DNA from: RGVD01 sp040403075
Lineage (GTDB): Bacteria > Bacteroidota > Bacteroidia > UKL13-3
Assembly: GCA_040403075.1 (NCBI GenBank)
Contig: JBBALJ010000109.1
Coordinates: forward strand, 1-9,416
Length of the DNA: 9,416 nt
Direction: 5' to 3'
Shown here: positions 1-7,293 of the stretch, piece by piece
How positions within the stretch are numbered: the stretch's first letter is position 1
Layout: every line of letters starts with the position of its first letter
Notes under the pieces: generated by a model
Database searches by the model: none
Told to the model about the DNA's origin: nothing
Seen by the model: the letters and a program-made list of their open reading frames with translations, nothing else
Translations under genes and position numbers: made by a program

Positions 1-329
1 TAGCTGCTTAAACCGAACTCAGGTTAGAAATGCTTTAGCATTCATGAACACAATTAAAAAAATCAATTTACAGTGAATATTTTTTGCCTACTTTTTCATC
101 AATGGAAAAAGTAGAAGGAAGAAAATGTGTATGATTGACCTAAAACTAAATTTATATCAATTACAACATCCCAATAACCCTCCGTTAGCCAATGAAGGGA
201 ATAGCATCATTTAATAGCCAAAAGCATTCATAACATAAAGCCAATTTTCGCATTTTCTACAAAAAAGATTTCAAGTTTGTTATGGGCAGCCTTTTTATTT
301 TGGACAGAAAAAGAAAGGGAATTTATGTT
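1..329. other. intergenic region without a recognisable complete gene
   Basis: No gene can be supported here. Two short inverted repeats are visible: AATGCT/AGCATT (29-34 and 37-42) and a perfect 10-bp stem CTACTTTTTC/GAAAAAGTAG (88-97 and 105-114) with a 7-nt loop. A looser hairpin of related composition lies at about 290-318, just past the end of the methionine sulfoxide reductase gene. It could act as a weak terminator, but no clean T-run follows its stem. A plus-strand frame stays open from position 2 to a TGA at 74-76. It is too short to tell whether it is the tail of a gene cut by the window edge. Confidence 0.5.
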
Positions 330-809
330 CTAGAATATGGAAGATATATTCTTTATTAGTTTTTCTAAATAAAATTGATCTATTTCATCAAAGTGATTAA
401 GCAATTCACTATCAACATCTAAGACACCAATTACTTGTTGGTTGATGATAATGGGAATAACGATTTCAGATTTAGAGGCACTGCTGCAAGCAATATGTCC
501 AGGAAATTTTTCGACATCTGCTACGATAATGGTTTGGGATTGCTGCCAAGCACTTCCACAAACGCCTTTTCCAAGACCAATGCGAGTACAAGCAACGGGA
601 CCCTGAAAGGGTCCCAATAGCAATTCGTTTTGTTTAACTAAATAGAAGCCTACCCACCACCAATTGAAGGCATATTTTAAGGCAGCACTTATGTTGGCAA
701 GATTTGCAATTAAATCTTGTTCGCCTGAAACCAAAGCCTCAATCTGAGGAAGCAAACTTTTATAGCTTTCTTCCTTATTCGAATTAGGTTCAATTTGAAG
801 CTCGTGCAA
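330..809 (-). CDS. msrC: free methionine-R-sulfoxide reductase (GAF-domain fRMsr)
   Basis: This 159-aa protein is a single GAF domain of the fRMsr (YebR/MsrC) family. The family reduces free L-methionine-R-sulfoxide to methionine in the cytoplasm and is recycled by thioredoxin-type reductants. The diagnostic stretch is present: GPFQGPVACTRI (66-77), GKGVCG (80-85) and FPGHIACSSASKSEI (102-116). The three cysteines of the family are at Cys74, Cys84 and Cys108. Their spacing (10 and 24) equals that of the E. coli enzyme (Cys84/94/118, from memory). The domain ends with GVLDVDSELLNHFDEIDQ, as usual. Length is normal and the ATG at 807-809 gives the expected N-terminus. The gene lies 5 nt after a small lipoprotein gene, so the two are probably cotranscribed. 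No defect is seen. Confidence 0.95.
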   Translation of the reverse strand: MHELQIEPNSNKEESYKSLLPQIEALVSGEQDLIANLANISAALKYAFNWWWVGFYLVKQNELLLGPFQGPVACTRIGLGKGVCGSAWQQSQTIIVADVEKFPGHIACSSASKSEIVIPIIINQQVIGVLDVDSELLNHFDEIDQFYLEKLIKNISSIF

Positions 810-814
810 GGGTA

Positions 815-1036
815 TTATTTTTTGGTAGTATCGGCAACAGCAGCAGCTGTATCAATAGATGCAGAAACTTCGCTGTTAGGTAAAACACCATCATTGCCTC
901 TGTTTGTTGAATAGTCAGCACCAGCACCTGATTTGTACTCATCATTTGCTTTTAAAGTTTTATCAGCTTCTTCAACACCATAGTGACAAGCAGCTAAAAC
1001 AGATGTAAAGGCAAGAAGGATTAATAATTTTTTCAT
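815..1036 (-). CDS. small lipoprotein of unknown function
   Basis: This 73-aa protein has a clear lipoprotein signal: MKK, a hydrophobic stretch, then the lipobox LAAC with the lipidated cysteine at residue 17. The mature part is only about 57 residues. It is hydrophilic, rich in Asp, Ala, Ser and Thr, and probably unstructured; it ends AAAVADTTKK. No domain is recognised. It would be anchored in the inner or outer membrane. The stop lies 5 nt before the start of the fRMsr gene, which suggests one transcript with the lipoprotein first. A possible -7 element (TATATTCG on the minus strand, 1060-1067) lies about 24 nt upstream of the ATG. Composition matches its neighbours. The existence of the gene is well supported by signal peptide and start; its function is unknown. 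Confidence 0.8.
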   Translation of the reverse strand: MKKLLILLAFTSVLAACHYGVEEADKTLKANDEYKSGAGADYSTNRGNDGVLPNSEVSASIDTAAAVADTTKK

Positions 1037-1059
1037 TTTGTGTCTTTATTATTTGCACG

Positions 1060-1067
1060 CGAATATA
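1060..1067 (-). promoter_or_regulatory. possible -7 promoter element for the lipoprotein-fRMsr unit
   Basis: On the minus strand this reads TATATTCG, one base off the Bacteroidota -7 consensus TAnnTTTG. It would give a 5' leader of about 17 nt before the lipoprotein ATG. No convincing -33 TTTG is seen upstream, so this is tentative. Confidence 0.3.
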
Positions 1068-1202
1068 AAAATTAGTTCATGGATAAAAATACCGGATTTG
1101 GATTTTTTCAGGATAATTATCATAAATGATTGAAAATTGGGGTTAGGATTGGCTTGCGTTATCACAATTCATAGAATATGCCCTATACTTTTTGATAGCC
1201 TT

Positions 1203-2288
1203 TTACTTACCTATGTCAATTTTCAGTTTAAATACATTTACTCCTATAGCATAGCCATAAATACTTCCATCAGACGATTTAACTATTCTAATCTTGTTGC
1301 AAGCCCTTCCTAATTCTATTTTTGACCATTCTTTTCCTCCATTAGATGTCTGAAAACCAGTATTCATAGTTCCAATAAATCCAATGTTTTCGTCAATAAA
1401 ACCGACCCCAAATGACCTTGATTTGTAATCTTTACATAGTTCATATTCTTTCCATTTTTTACCACCATTTGTAGATTTTATAAAATGTTGAATAACAACT
1501 GTTGTATCGGGATTATAACTTTGAATAGTAGCGTAGCCTACTTTTGGGCTTGGAAAGAACATTTTCCAAGATATTTCGAAAGGCCTTTTACTTTTATAAA
1601 CTTTTTGCCAGGTTTTTCCTTGATCTTTAGTATGAAGAATAACTGCATGACTATTTTCAATCTCTCCAGTTGAAGAGGCACAAGCAAATCCTTCGTTTTT
1701 GTTGAACATTTTAATGTCGTATAATGCACTGCAATATTTGCTCATATCCATACTTGTAAAAGTATTTCCATTGTCGTGACTAACAATGAAATTTGCAGGG
1801 CTACCAACTCTTCCTACACCATAAATATGGTATTTATATCCTATCTCGCCATGATTAATGTATTCCTCTTTTACAATGTCTAATGCACACAACCCTTTAA
1901 TGTATTTGCCTATGTATTTAACAGGTTCCCAGTTTTCACCTCCATCTGTTGTTTTATACAATGGAATTGTGTCGCTTACATTAGGAAAATATTCGGTACC
2001 CACTGTTCCAGCAAATCCATTTAAACTATCAATAAAAGCTATACATCTAAAAAATGTACCTTTTTTTTCTAATTGTAATTTCCAGTTTTTACCTCCATCA
2101 TTAGTATGATATATTTTGCCAAATCCATTAATATACCAACCTTTATTTTCATTAATAAAAAATATATCGTCTTGTTTTCCTTTATAAGGTTCTGTAATTA
2201 ATTTTTCCCATTTGTACGAACCTTGTCCAAATGATAAATGGCTAATAAGTATTGCACTCAAGAAAAAGATTATTGTTGTTTTTTTCAT
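1203..2288 (-). CDS. exported Asp-box (BNR/Ycf48-like) beta-propeller protein
   Basis: This 361-aa protein has an N-terminal signal peptide (residues 1 to about 21, MKK plus a hydrophobic core ending SFG, then QG). Six Asp-box motifs of the form S/T-x-D/N-x-G-x-x-W/F follow at about 62-69, 113-120, 170-177, 220-227, 272-279 and 314-321, for example TNDGGKNW and TTDGGENW. Between them recur blade strands such as GFAGTVG, GYATIQ and GFIGTMN. This is the layout of sortilin/Ycf48-type propellers. In Bacteroidota these are usually secreted or surface proteins and their ligands are mostly unknown. The chain ends right after the last blade, with no type IX secretion C-terminal domain, so periplasmic or surface retention by other means is likely. 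No catalytic sialidase residues can be claimed. It stands alone, 170 bp from the RidA-family gene upstream. Confidence 0.85.
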   Translation of the reverse strand: MKKTTIIFFLSAILISHLSFGQGSYKWEKLITEPYKGKQDDIFFINENKGWYINGFGKIYHTNDGGKNWKLQLEKKGTFFRCIAFIDSLNGFAGTVGTEYFPNVSDTIPLYKTTDGGENWEPVKYIGKYIKGLCALDIVKEEYINHGEIGYKYHIYGVGRVGSPANFIVSHDNGNTFTSMDMSKYCSALYDIKMFNKNEGFACASSTGEIENSHAVILHTKDQGKTWQKVYKSKRPFEISWKMFFPSPKVGYATIQSYNPDTTVVIQHFIKSTNGGKKWKEYELCKDYKSRSFGVGFIDENIGFIGTMNTGFQTSNGGKEWSKIELGRACNKIRIVKSSDGSIYGYAIGVNVFKLKIDIGK

Positions 2289-2383
2289 TTTACTATTTTA
2301 ATTGTCACATACTTGATTTTCGAAATTTATGTTTTGCTGTAACAAGAATATAAGGCTTTCGAGACACATAACTGTCTGCCACC

Positions 2384-2395
2384 AATGAATTCATT
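2384..2395. repeat. 12-bp perfect palindrome in an intergenic spacer
   Basis: AATGAATTCATT is a perfect palindrome between the propeller and RidA-family genes. A related AATGAATTCA occurs at about 2970, upstream of the RidA-family start. It could be a binding site, or chance in AT-rich DNA. Confidence 0.3.
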
Positions 2396-2458
2396 ACTTA
2401 GCAGTTACAAAGTTGCAATTAGCTAAAGAATCGCCAATTTCTTGATGCTCTTATTTAT

Positions 2459-2917
2459 TTATTTTTCTAAAGTTAAGGAACAGGTTAATCCAACCGAAAA
2501 ATTTCGGGGTAACTTTTCCACTCCAAAGATTGCTCTTGAATGAAGCCCTTTGTCACCAAGAACATCAACAAACAAATCAGATGCACCATCAACAATTCTT
2601 GGTGATTCATCCCATTCCTTGTCAGCTTGAAAGTAAGCATCAATATGATTAAGACCAATTAATTTGTCAAAACCAATTGATTTATCAATGTGCGCTAATA
2701 CATTCAATGCACATAATTGAAATGCTTTGTATCCATCATCTGTAGTAAGTTCTGCACCAAGTCTTCCTTTGTAAATCCAATCGTCACCGTTCTTAGGCAA
2801 TTGAATGGCAATATAAGCAATGTCGTTGCGAATATTTACTGAAAGGTAATTGCCACCTGGTTTCGATGGTGAAGGTAATTTCAGACCAAGTTCTAAAAGT
2901 TTATTTTGAATTGTCAT
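2459..2917 (-). CDS. RidA-family protein, divergent (YjgF/chorismate-mutase-like subgroup)
   Basis: From the ATG at 2915-2917 this is a 152-aa member of the RidA/YjgF/YER057c/UK114 superfamily, in the subgroup beginning LxxLGLxLPxPxKPxGNY. Conserved blocks are LGLKLPSPSKPGGNY (10-24), GRLGAEL (51-57), GYKAFQLCALNVLA (62-75), DGASDLFVDVLGDKG (110-124) and HSRAIFGVEKLP (126-137). Typical RidA proteins are trimers that hydrolyse reactive enamines/imines. They use an Arg (kept here as Arg128) and a Glu 15 residues later. Here that second position is Gly143, so classical imine deaminase activity is doubtful. The frame stays open upstream to an ATG at 2980, but the extra 21 residues are not family-like, and the chosen start matches the usual N-terminus. 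Neighbours give no pathway hint. Confidence 0.88.
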   Translation of the reverse strand: MTIQNKLLELGLKLPSPSKPGGNYLSVNIRNDIAYIAIQLPKNGDDWIYKGRLGAELTTDDGYKAFQLCALNVLAHIDKSIGFDKLIGLNHIDAYFQADKEWDESPRIVDGASDLFVDVLGDKGLHSRAIFGVEKLPRNFSVGLTCSLTLEK

Positions 2918-3113
2918 TTGATTAATAGTATTATTTATTTGAAGCCAACTCATTTGAATACATGCAATAAATGAATTCAACTACGCTCATATCTTTGCAG
3001 ATTTGGAGGATTTGGAGAAACTCCTTAGCCTTTTTTTACTCAATTATATTTCTTTATTTTGGTTTATGTGCGCCTATAGATCAAATATATAACAATGGTT
3101 TATTTTTTTTTTA

Positions 3114-3133
3114 GCTAATCAGCGCTGATTGGC
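3114..3133. repeat. near-perfect 20-bp palindrome
   Basis: AATCAGCGCTGATT (3117-3130) is a perfect palindrome. It extends to 20 bp (GC at 3114-3115 pairing with GC at 3132-3133) with one T/G mismatch. It follows a run of T and lies between the S46 terminator and the RidA-family gene. It has almost no loop, so it resembles a dimeric protein-binding site more than an RNA hairpin. Confidence 0.5.
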
Positions 3134-3153
3134 GGTCTTCTAACTTTGTCAAA

Positions 3154-3182
3154 ACAAAAAAGGAAGCTGTTTAGACTTCCTT
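3154..3182 (-). terminator. intrinsic terminator of the S46 peptidase gene
   Basis: On the minus strand AAGGAAG, a 9-nt loop and CTTCCTT are followed at once by a T-rich run (TTTTGTTTTG). It begins 33 nt after the stop codon of the peptidase. Stem plus T-tract is a classic rho-independent terminator. Confidence 0.8.
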
Positions 3183-3215
3183 CTTTATATAATTAGTGAG
3201 GTTGGATAAATAAAA

Positions 3216-5354
3216 TTACTTCACCAATTGCATCTCGTTTACGATTTGAGGTGCTTGGCCATATTTCTCTATCAACCAAAGTACATAACGAATATCAACG
3301 TTGATGGTACGTTTGTTAGCTGGATCAAAATGGATATTACCACTCATGGCTTCCCAATTTCCGTCAAAAGCCAAACCGATGATATTTCCTTCTCCATCAA
3401 TTACAGGGCTTCCGCTATTTCCACCAGTAATGTCATTATCACTTAAGAAAGCTACAGGTAATTTACCGTCTTTCATGGCATATCTTCCGTAATCTTTAGC
3501 ATTATACAAGTCGATTAATCTTTGCGGTACATTGTACTCAGGATTGCTAGGGAATTTTTTGTTTTTTGCGATGACCTCATCTAAGTTAGTTATCATTTGA
3601 TACTTCATATAAGGTTTTACAGTTCCGTAGGTTAAACGTAAAGACGAGTTGGCATCAGGATAGTAAGTTTTGTTAGGATTCATTTCCATCAAACCTTTGA
3701 TATAGCTGCGACCTAAAGCTTGTGAAGTTTCAGTAAAAGCATCCACTTTAGATTTGAATTTGCTCATATAATTTTCTCTCATTGCTTTGATAAACTTGTA
3801 AGCAATATCGTTTCTCAATAAGGAAGGTCGTGGGTTGTGGAACCAAGCCGAAGCCATGTTTTCATCTGCAAAAATACTATTGTTAAATACATCGTTTGTA
3901 AAAGCAGCAATAGCTGCTCTAGGGTTATCTGTATTGTATTTCAAAACCACATCATTCATATAAGATGCTTGTTGGTCTTTTGGGATATTGTTGTAATACA
4001 AAACCAAAATGCTATCAAACATACGCTTGTCAGCAGCTACAATCATTGGGTTGTAAGGCAAATCTTTCAAGGCTTCAATCATTTGCTCTTTCATTTTAGC
4101 AATGCCTTTATCATCACCTTTTTCAAAGGTCTCATCCATACTCATAGCCATTCCTACAAATTTAGAAAGGGTAGGGGCAAGAATACCTTCGTTTAAATAG
4201 GTGCGTTGCAAACTATATGGCTTGTATGCTTCAAAAGTCGTTTTTACATCACCTAATAAATTTTTGTATTCAGCTTTGCTAGCAGACCATTTTGCAAAAG
4301 CAGCTTCTTCTTTTTGTTTTTGTTCAAATACTTTGTTTCTTTTCAATTGTTCTGCCTCACCTCTGAAATATTTCCAATAGTTAGCCACACTTGCATATTC
4401 AGAAGATAATTTCAAACGTGTGTCAACGTCTTTGTTCATTTGCTCTTTCCAAGCATTTAATCTTACATCACGCAAGGCTACGATAGCAGGATCTACTAAA
4501 TCTGTAGCTATTTGAACACCTTGGCTAAACTCATAACGATTGGTACGACCTGGGAAACCCATAATCATAGCGAAATCTCCTTTGTTTACACCTTTGATAT
4601 TTATTGGAAGAAAGTGTTTAGGAGTATAAGGTTTGTTTTCAGCAGAATAAGCGGCAGGCTTATTCTCTTTGTTTGCATAAATACGGAACATGCTGAAATC
4701 ACCTGTATGGCGAGGCCACATCCAATTGTCGGTTTCACCACCAAATTTCCCAATACTTTGAGGAGGGGTTCCAACTAAGCGGATATCAGTAAATCTTTCT
4801 AAAACAAATAGATAGTAGGCATTTCCTTTAAACATCTCGCGAACCAAACCTTCTTGGTTAGTACCTTCGGTTGCTGCCTTTACTATCTTTCTGTAAATTT
4901 CAGGTAGTTTAGATGCACGGGCTTTCTCGTCCATGCCTTTTACTTCGGCTAAAACTTTGTCAGTCACATCTTCCATGCGCTGAACGATTGCGATACTCAA
5001 GCCCTCAATGGCTTTTTCTTCGCTCATGTTTTTTGCCCAAAAACCATTATCCAAAATATTATCTTGAGGACTTGATTTACCTGCGATGGCATCATAACCA
5101 CAATGGTGGTTTGTTAGCACTAAACCCTTATCAGAAATGATTTCAGCAGTACATCCACCACCAAACCAAACCACTGCATCCTTCAAACTACTATTGTTTA
5201 CATCATACAATTGTTCTGCGGTTAATTTTAAACCCTTAGCCTTCATGGCCTCATAGTTGTACTTTTTTAATAAAATGGGTAGCCACATTCCCTCATCGGC
5301 ATGCACCAATCCACTCATTAATAATGCTAAAACGCTGTAAATAAGTTTTTTCAT
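3216..5354 (-). CDS. dipeptidyl-peptidase, peptidase family S46 (DPP7 type)
   Basis: This 712-aa exported serine exopeptidase removes dipeptides from peptide N-termini. A signal peptide (1 to about 19) precedes the family hallmark ADEGMW (19-24). The chymotrypsin-fold triad is visible: His84 in TNHHCGY (81-87), Asp219 in TGDFS, and Ser647 in GNSGSP (645-650). DNW (209-211) and Asp664 match positions known to bind the substrate N-terminus. The middle, about 290-560, is the helical domain unique to S46. The residue 18 after the catalytic Ser is Gly665 in LAFDGNWEAMSG. DPP11-type enzymes have Arg here (FDR) and prefer Asp/Glu at P1, whereas Gly fits DPP7 with hydrophobic P1 preference. It probably acts in the periplasm, feeding peptide uptake. 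Length is normal (about 700-720). It is a single gene with its own promoter (5380-5387) and terminator. Confidence 0.96.
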   Translation of the reverse strand: MKKLIYSVLALLMSGLVHADEGMWLPILLKKYNYEAMKAKGLKLTAEQLYDVNNSSLKDAVVWFGGGCTAEIISDKGLVLTNHHCGYDAIAGKSSPQDNILDNGFWAKNMSEEKAIEGLSIAIVQRMEDVTDKVLAEVKGMDEKARASKLPEIYRKIVKAATEGTNQEGLVREMFKGNAYYLFVLERFTDIRLVGTPPQSIGKFGGETDNWMWPRHTGDFSMFRIYANKENKPAAYSAENKPYTPKHFLPINIKGVNKGDFAMIMGFPGRTNRYEFSQGVQIATDLVDPAIVALRDVRLNAWKEQMNKDVDTRLKLSSEYASVANYWKYFRGEAEQLKRNKVFEQKQKEEAAFAKWSASKAEYKNLLGDVKTTFEAYKPYSLQRTYLNEGILAPTLSKFVGMAMSMDETFEKGDDKGIAKMKEQMIEALKDLPYNPMIVAADKRMFDSILVLYYNNIPKDQQASYMNDVVLKYNTDNPRAAIAAFTNDVFNNSIFADENMASAWFHNPRPSLLRNDIAYKFIKAMRENYMSKFKSKVDAFTETSQALGRSYIKGLMEMNPNKTYYPDANSSLRLTYGTVKPYMKYQMITNLDEVIAKNKKFPSNPEYNVPQRLIDLYNAKDYGRYAMKDGKLPVAFLSDNDITGGNSGSPVIDGEGNIIGLAFDGNWEAMSGNIHFDPANKRTINVDIRYVLWLIEKYGQAPQIVNEMQLVK

Positions 5355-5379
5355 TTCTATTTTTTATTTTTTAAGCTGA

Positions 5380-5387
5380 CGAAAGTA
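5380..5387 (-). promoter_or_regulatory. -7 promoter element of the S46 peptidase gene
   Basis: The minus strand reads TACTTTCG, one base from TAnnTTTG, with TTTCC about 21 nt upstream in the -33 position. The predicted leader is about 20 nt and A/T-rich. It is divergent from the PiT promoter. Confidence 0.5.
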
Positions 5388-5476
5388 AGTATTTATTGTA
5401 AATGGAAATAAATATTTGAAGAGCGGTTGGATTGTAATTTGAAAATTCGTTTATAATATCTTAACAATTCCTTAAC

Positions 5477-5507
5477 ATTGCCTTGTAAAGCCAATAGATT
5501 AGCTTTG
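5477..5507 (+). promoter_or_regulatory. promoter of the PiT transporter gene (-33 ATTG, -7 TAGCTTTG)
   Basis: TAGCTTTG (5500-5507) matches the Bacteroidota -7 element TAnnTTTG exactly. ATTG (5477-5480) lies 19 nt upstream in the -33 position. Transcription would begin near 5512. This rules out translation from the ATG at 5478 and fixes the start at 5526. Confidence 0.65.
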
Positions 5508-5525
5508 CTTTTGAAAACTAGTATT

Positions 5526-6926
5526 ATGTTTGGATTAGACACATCACTAACAATTTTATTAATAGTCTGTCTTCTAGCGGCTTGTATCTTTGAGTTCATT
5601 AATGGATTCCATGATACCGCCAATGCTGTTGCCACGGTTATCTATACAAATTCATTAAAACCTCATGTTGCTGTTGTTTGGAGTGGTATATGGAATGCGA
5701 TAGGAGTCTTTGCAGGAGGTATTGCTGTTGCTATGGGTATCAGCAACTTACTTCCTGTTGAGATTCTTACAGATACAAATATATATCATAATATAGCCCT
5801 TATCATGTCCCTCTTACTTACAGCCATTATGTGGAATTTAGGAACTTGGTACTATGGGATTCCTTGTTCAAGCTCTCATACGTTAGTAGGTTCAATTTTA
5901 GGAGTAGGTTTAACATATTCATTTATAGCCGAAAAACCAGGTAATTATGTAAATTGGGCAAAAGCAAGTGAAATAGGAATGTCCTTATTAATATCTCCTT
6001 TATTTGGTTTTAGTTTAGCTATTCTTTTGATGTATACTTTAAGACAAGTATTAAAAAAGAAAACCATTTTTAAAGAACCTGATGGAAACAATCCTCCTCC
6101 ATTTTGGATTAGACTTATTTTATTATTGACTTGTACGAGCGTAAGTTTCTCGCATGGTAGTAACGATGGTCAAAAAGGTGTGGGTTTGATGATGTTGATA
6201 TTAATTGCCATTGTTCCTACCTATTTTACTATTGATACGGCTCGTGAGCCTTATGAATTTAAAAAGAATATTACGAGCATTGAGTATGTTTTGAATAAAG
6301 TAAATCCTGCCTTTTTAGATGTTTCTGATAGTTTTGAATACGTAAAAGTTAAAAGATATGTTGGTGAATTGAAAGTGCAGATGGATACCATTAATGATTT
6401 CAATGCCATTGATGTAAATACAAAATATAACATTCGTAAGGACCTTATAGTATTAGGTAAATCAACCAAAAAGCTATTGGACAGTGAATCAATTAATTTG
6501 AGTGTAATGGATAAAAAAACACTTAAACATGAGGTTACTGCTTTAAAATCATTAACGGATTATGCTCCTTATTGGGTAATATTAATGATATCCATTTCAT
6601 TGGGATTAGGAACTATGATAGGATGGAAGCGCATCGTAGTTACCATTGGTGAAAAAATTGGTAAGCAGCATTTAACCTACGCACAAGGAGCTTCTAGTGA
6701 ATTAGTTGCTGCTGGAACCATTACTCTATCAACCTATTTGGGTTTGCCAGTAAGTACTACGCAAGTTCTATCATCAGGTATTGCAGGTAGTATGGTGGCT
6801 AGCAAGGGTATTAAAAACCTTCAAGGTGGTACCATCAGAAACATTGCCATTGCTTGGATTTTAACCTTGCCTGTGTGTATTACAGTTTCAGGACTACTTT
6901 ATTATATTTTTAGAATGATTTTATAG
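5526..6926 (+). CDS. inorganic phosphate transporter, PiT family
   Basis: This 466-aa inner-membrane carrier imports phosphate by cation symport. The two PiT signature repeats are present. The N-terminal half has NGFHDTANAVATVIY (26-40) and PCSSSHTLVGS (113-123). The C-terminal half has SHGSNDGQKGVG (209-220) and LGLPVSTTQVLSSGIAG (405-421). Membrane segments lie at about 7-26, 48-72, 88-108, 113-135, 150-172, 193-208, 219-236, 347-366, 395-420 and 436-460. A soluble, charged loop of about 105 residues (239-345) separates the halves. The second PVSTT motif ends in Gln413 where many PiT proteins have His. The usual DUF47/PhoU-like partner is not adjacent. The frame is open back to an ATG at 5478, but that lies upstream of the predicted transcription start; MFGLDTS at 5526 suits the family. 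It is a single-gene unit ending at a terminator. Confidence 0.95.
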   Translation: MFGLDTSLTILLIVCLLAACIFEFINGFHDTANAVATVIYTNSLKPHVAVVWSGIWNAIGVFAGGIAVAMGISNLLPVEILTDTNIYHNIALIMSLLLTAIMWNLGTWYYGIPCSSSHTLVGSILGVGLTYSFIAEKPGNYVNWAKASEIGMSLLISPLFGFSLAILLMYTLRQVLKKKTIFKEPDGNNPPPFWIRLILLLTCTSVSFSHGSNDGQKGVGLMMLILIAIVPTYFTIDTAREPYEFKKNITSIEYVLNKVNPAFLDVSDSFEYVKVKRYVGELKVQMDTINDFNAIDVNTKYNIRKDLIVLGKSTKKLLDSESINLSVMDKKTLKHEVTALKSLTDYAPYWVILMISISLGLGTMIGWKRIVVTIGEKIGKQHLTYAQGASSELVAAGTITLSTYLGLPVSTTQVLSSGIAGSMVASKGIKNLQGGTIRNIAIAWILTLPVCITVSGLLYYIFRMIL

Positions 6927-6942
6927 AAAACATCAGATCTAT

Positions 6943-6981
6943 AAAAAGCGGAAACTAAAATGATTTGGGTTCCGCTTTTTT
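6943..6981 (+). terminator. strong intrinsic terminator after the PiT gene
   Basis: AAAAAGCGGAA (6943-6953) and TTCCGCTTTTT (6970-6980) form a perfect 11-bp stem with a 16-nt loop, followed by more T. It lies 16 nt after the stop codon. The A-run on the left arm could let it work in both directions. Confidence 0.9.
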
Positions 6982-7293
6982 GTTTTTGATAGTGTTCGTT
7001 TGTGAATGTAATCCGAGCGCAAAGCTGTGTTGGCCGTCACCCCAGAGTCGAAGGGTCTGGGAAGGATAACGAAAATATAGTGAGAAGCATTTTTGTTTCC
7101 TTTAGATGCCTCAAAAGGAAAATAATAGAATTGTATTATCAAATTCAACCATTTCTATTGTATATTGATAATGTATTTACAAATTATGGTGTTTATAATG
7201 AAATTGAGCTATATGATAACCTTCTTTAACAAAAATCACTCATCTGTATAATAATTTAAGTAGTATTCAAAATTCATTCACACAGCAACAACT
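6982..7293. other. AT-rich intergenic region with a REP-like remnant
   Basis: Short open frames cross this stretch, but none has a convincing start, family motif or codon pattern. The only structured part is the REP-like sequence at 7036-7061. The rest (7080-7290) is very AT-rich and marks the change from core genes to accessory DNA. Confidence 0.5.
7036..7061 (+). repeat. REP-like palindromic repeat, degenerate copy 1
   Basis: GTCACCCCAGAGTCGAAGGG and following bases resemble the intergenic repeat GTCACCCTGAGCxTGTCGAAGGGTG common in many bacterial genomes (recalled, not searched), with a 4-base gap. CCCAGA (7041-7046) and TCTGGG (7056-7061) form a hairpin with a 9-nt loop. A second copy, in opposite orientation, is at 8244-8272. 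Confidence 0.5.

Larger units (their letters stand above)
2918..3215. other. intergenic region with orphan promoter-like motif and palindrome
   Basis: No gene is supported in these 298 bases. A plus-strand TATCTTTGC (2990-2998) matches the Bacteroidota -7 element, but no -33 TTTG sits at the right distance. About 15-20 nt downstream is a small inverted repeat GGAG-AAA-CTCC followed by TTAGCC and a run of seven T (ending near 3038). Together these could make a tiny terminated RNA, or be chance. At 3117-3130 lies a perfect 14-bp palindrome. At 3154-3182 is the terminator of the S46 gene. Confidence 0.4.

Noticed and set aside
2918..2980. Upstream ATG extending the RidA-family protein by 21 residues.
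   Set aside because: The added residues are not family-like, and the internal Met gives the normal N-terminus.
3837..4196. Plus-strand 119-codon open frame inside the S46 gene.
   Set aside because: It is antisense to a well-conserved peptidase and carries no family signature.
5478..5525. Upstream ATG extending the PiT protein by 16 residues.
   Set aside because: It lies within the predicted -33 element, upstream of the predicted transcription start, and the extra residues are unlike PiT N-termini.
7002..7229. Plus-strand 75-codon open frame after the PiT terminator.
   Set aside because: It crosses the REP-like repeat, has no recognisable motif, and its composition matches AT-rich spacer.
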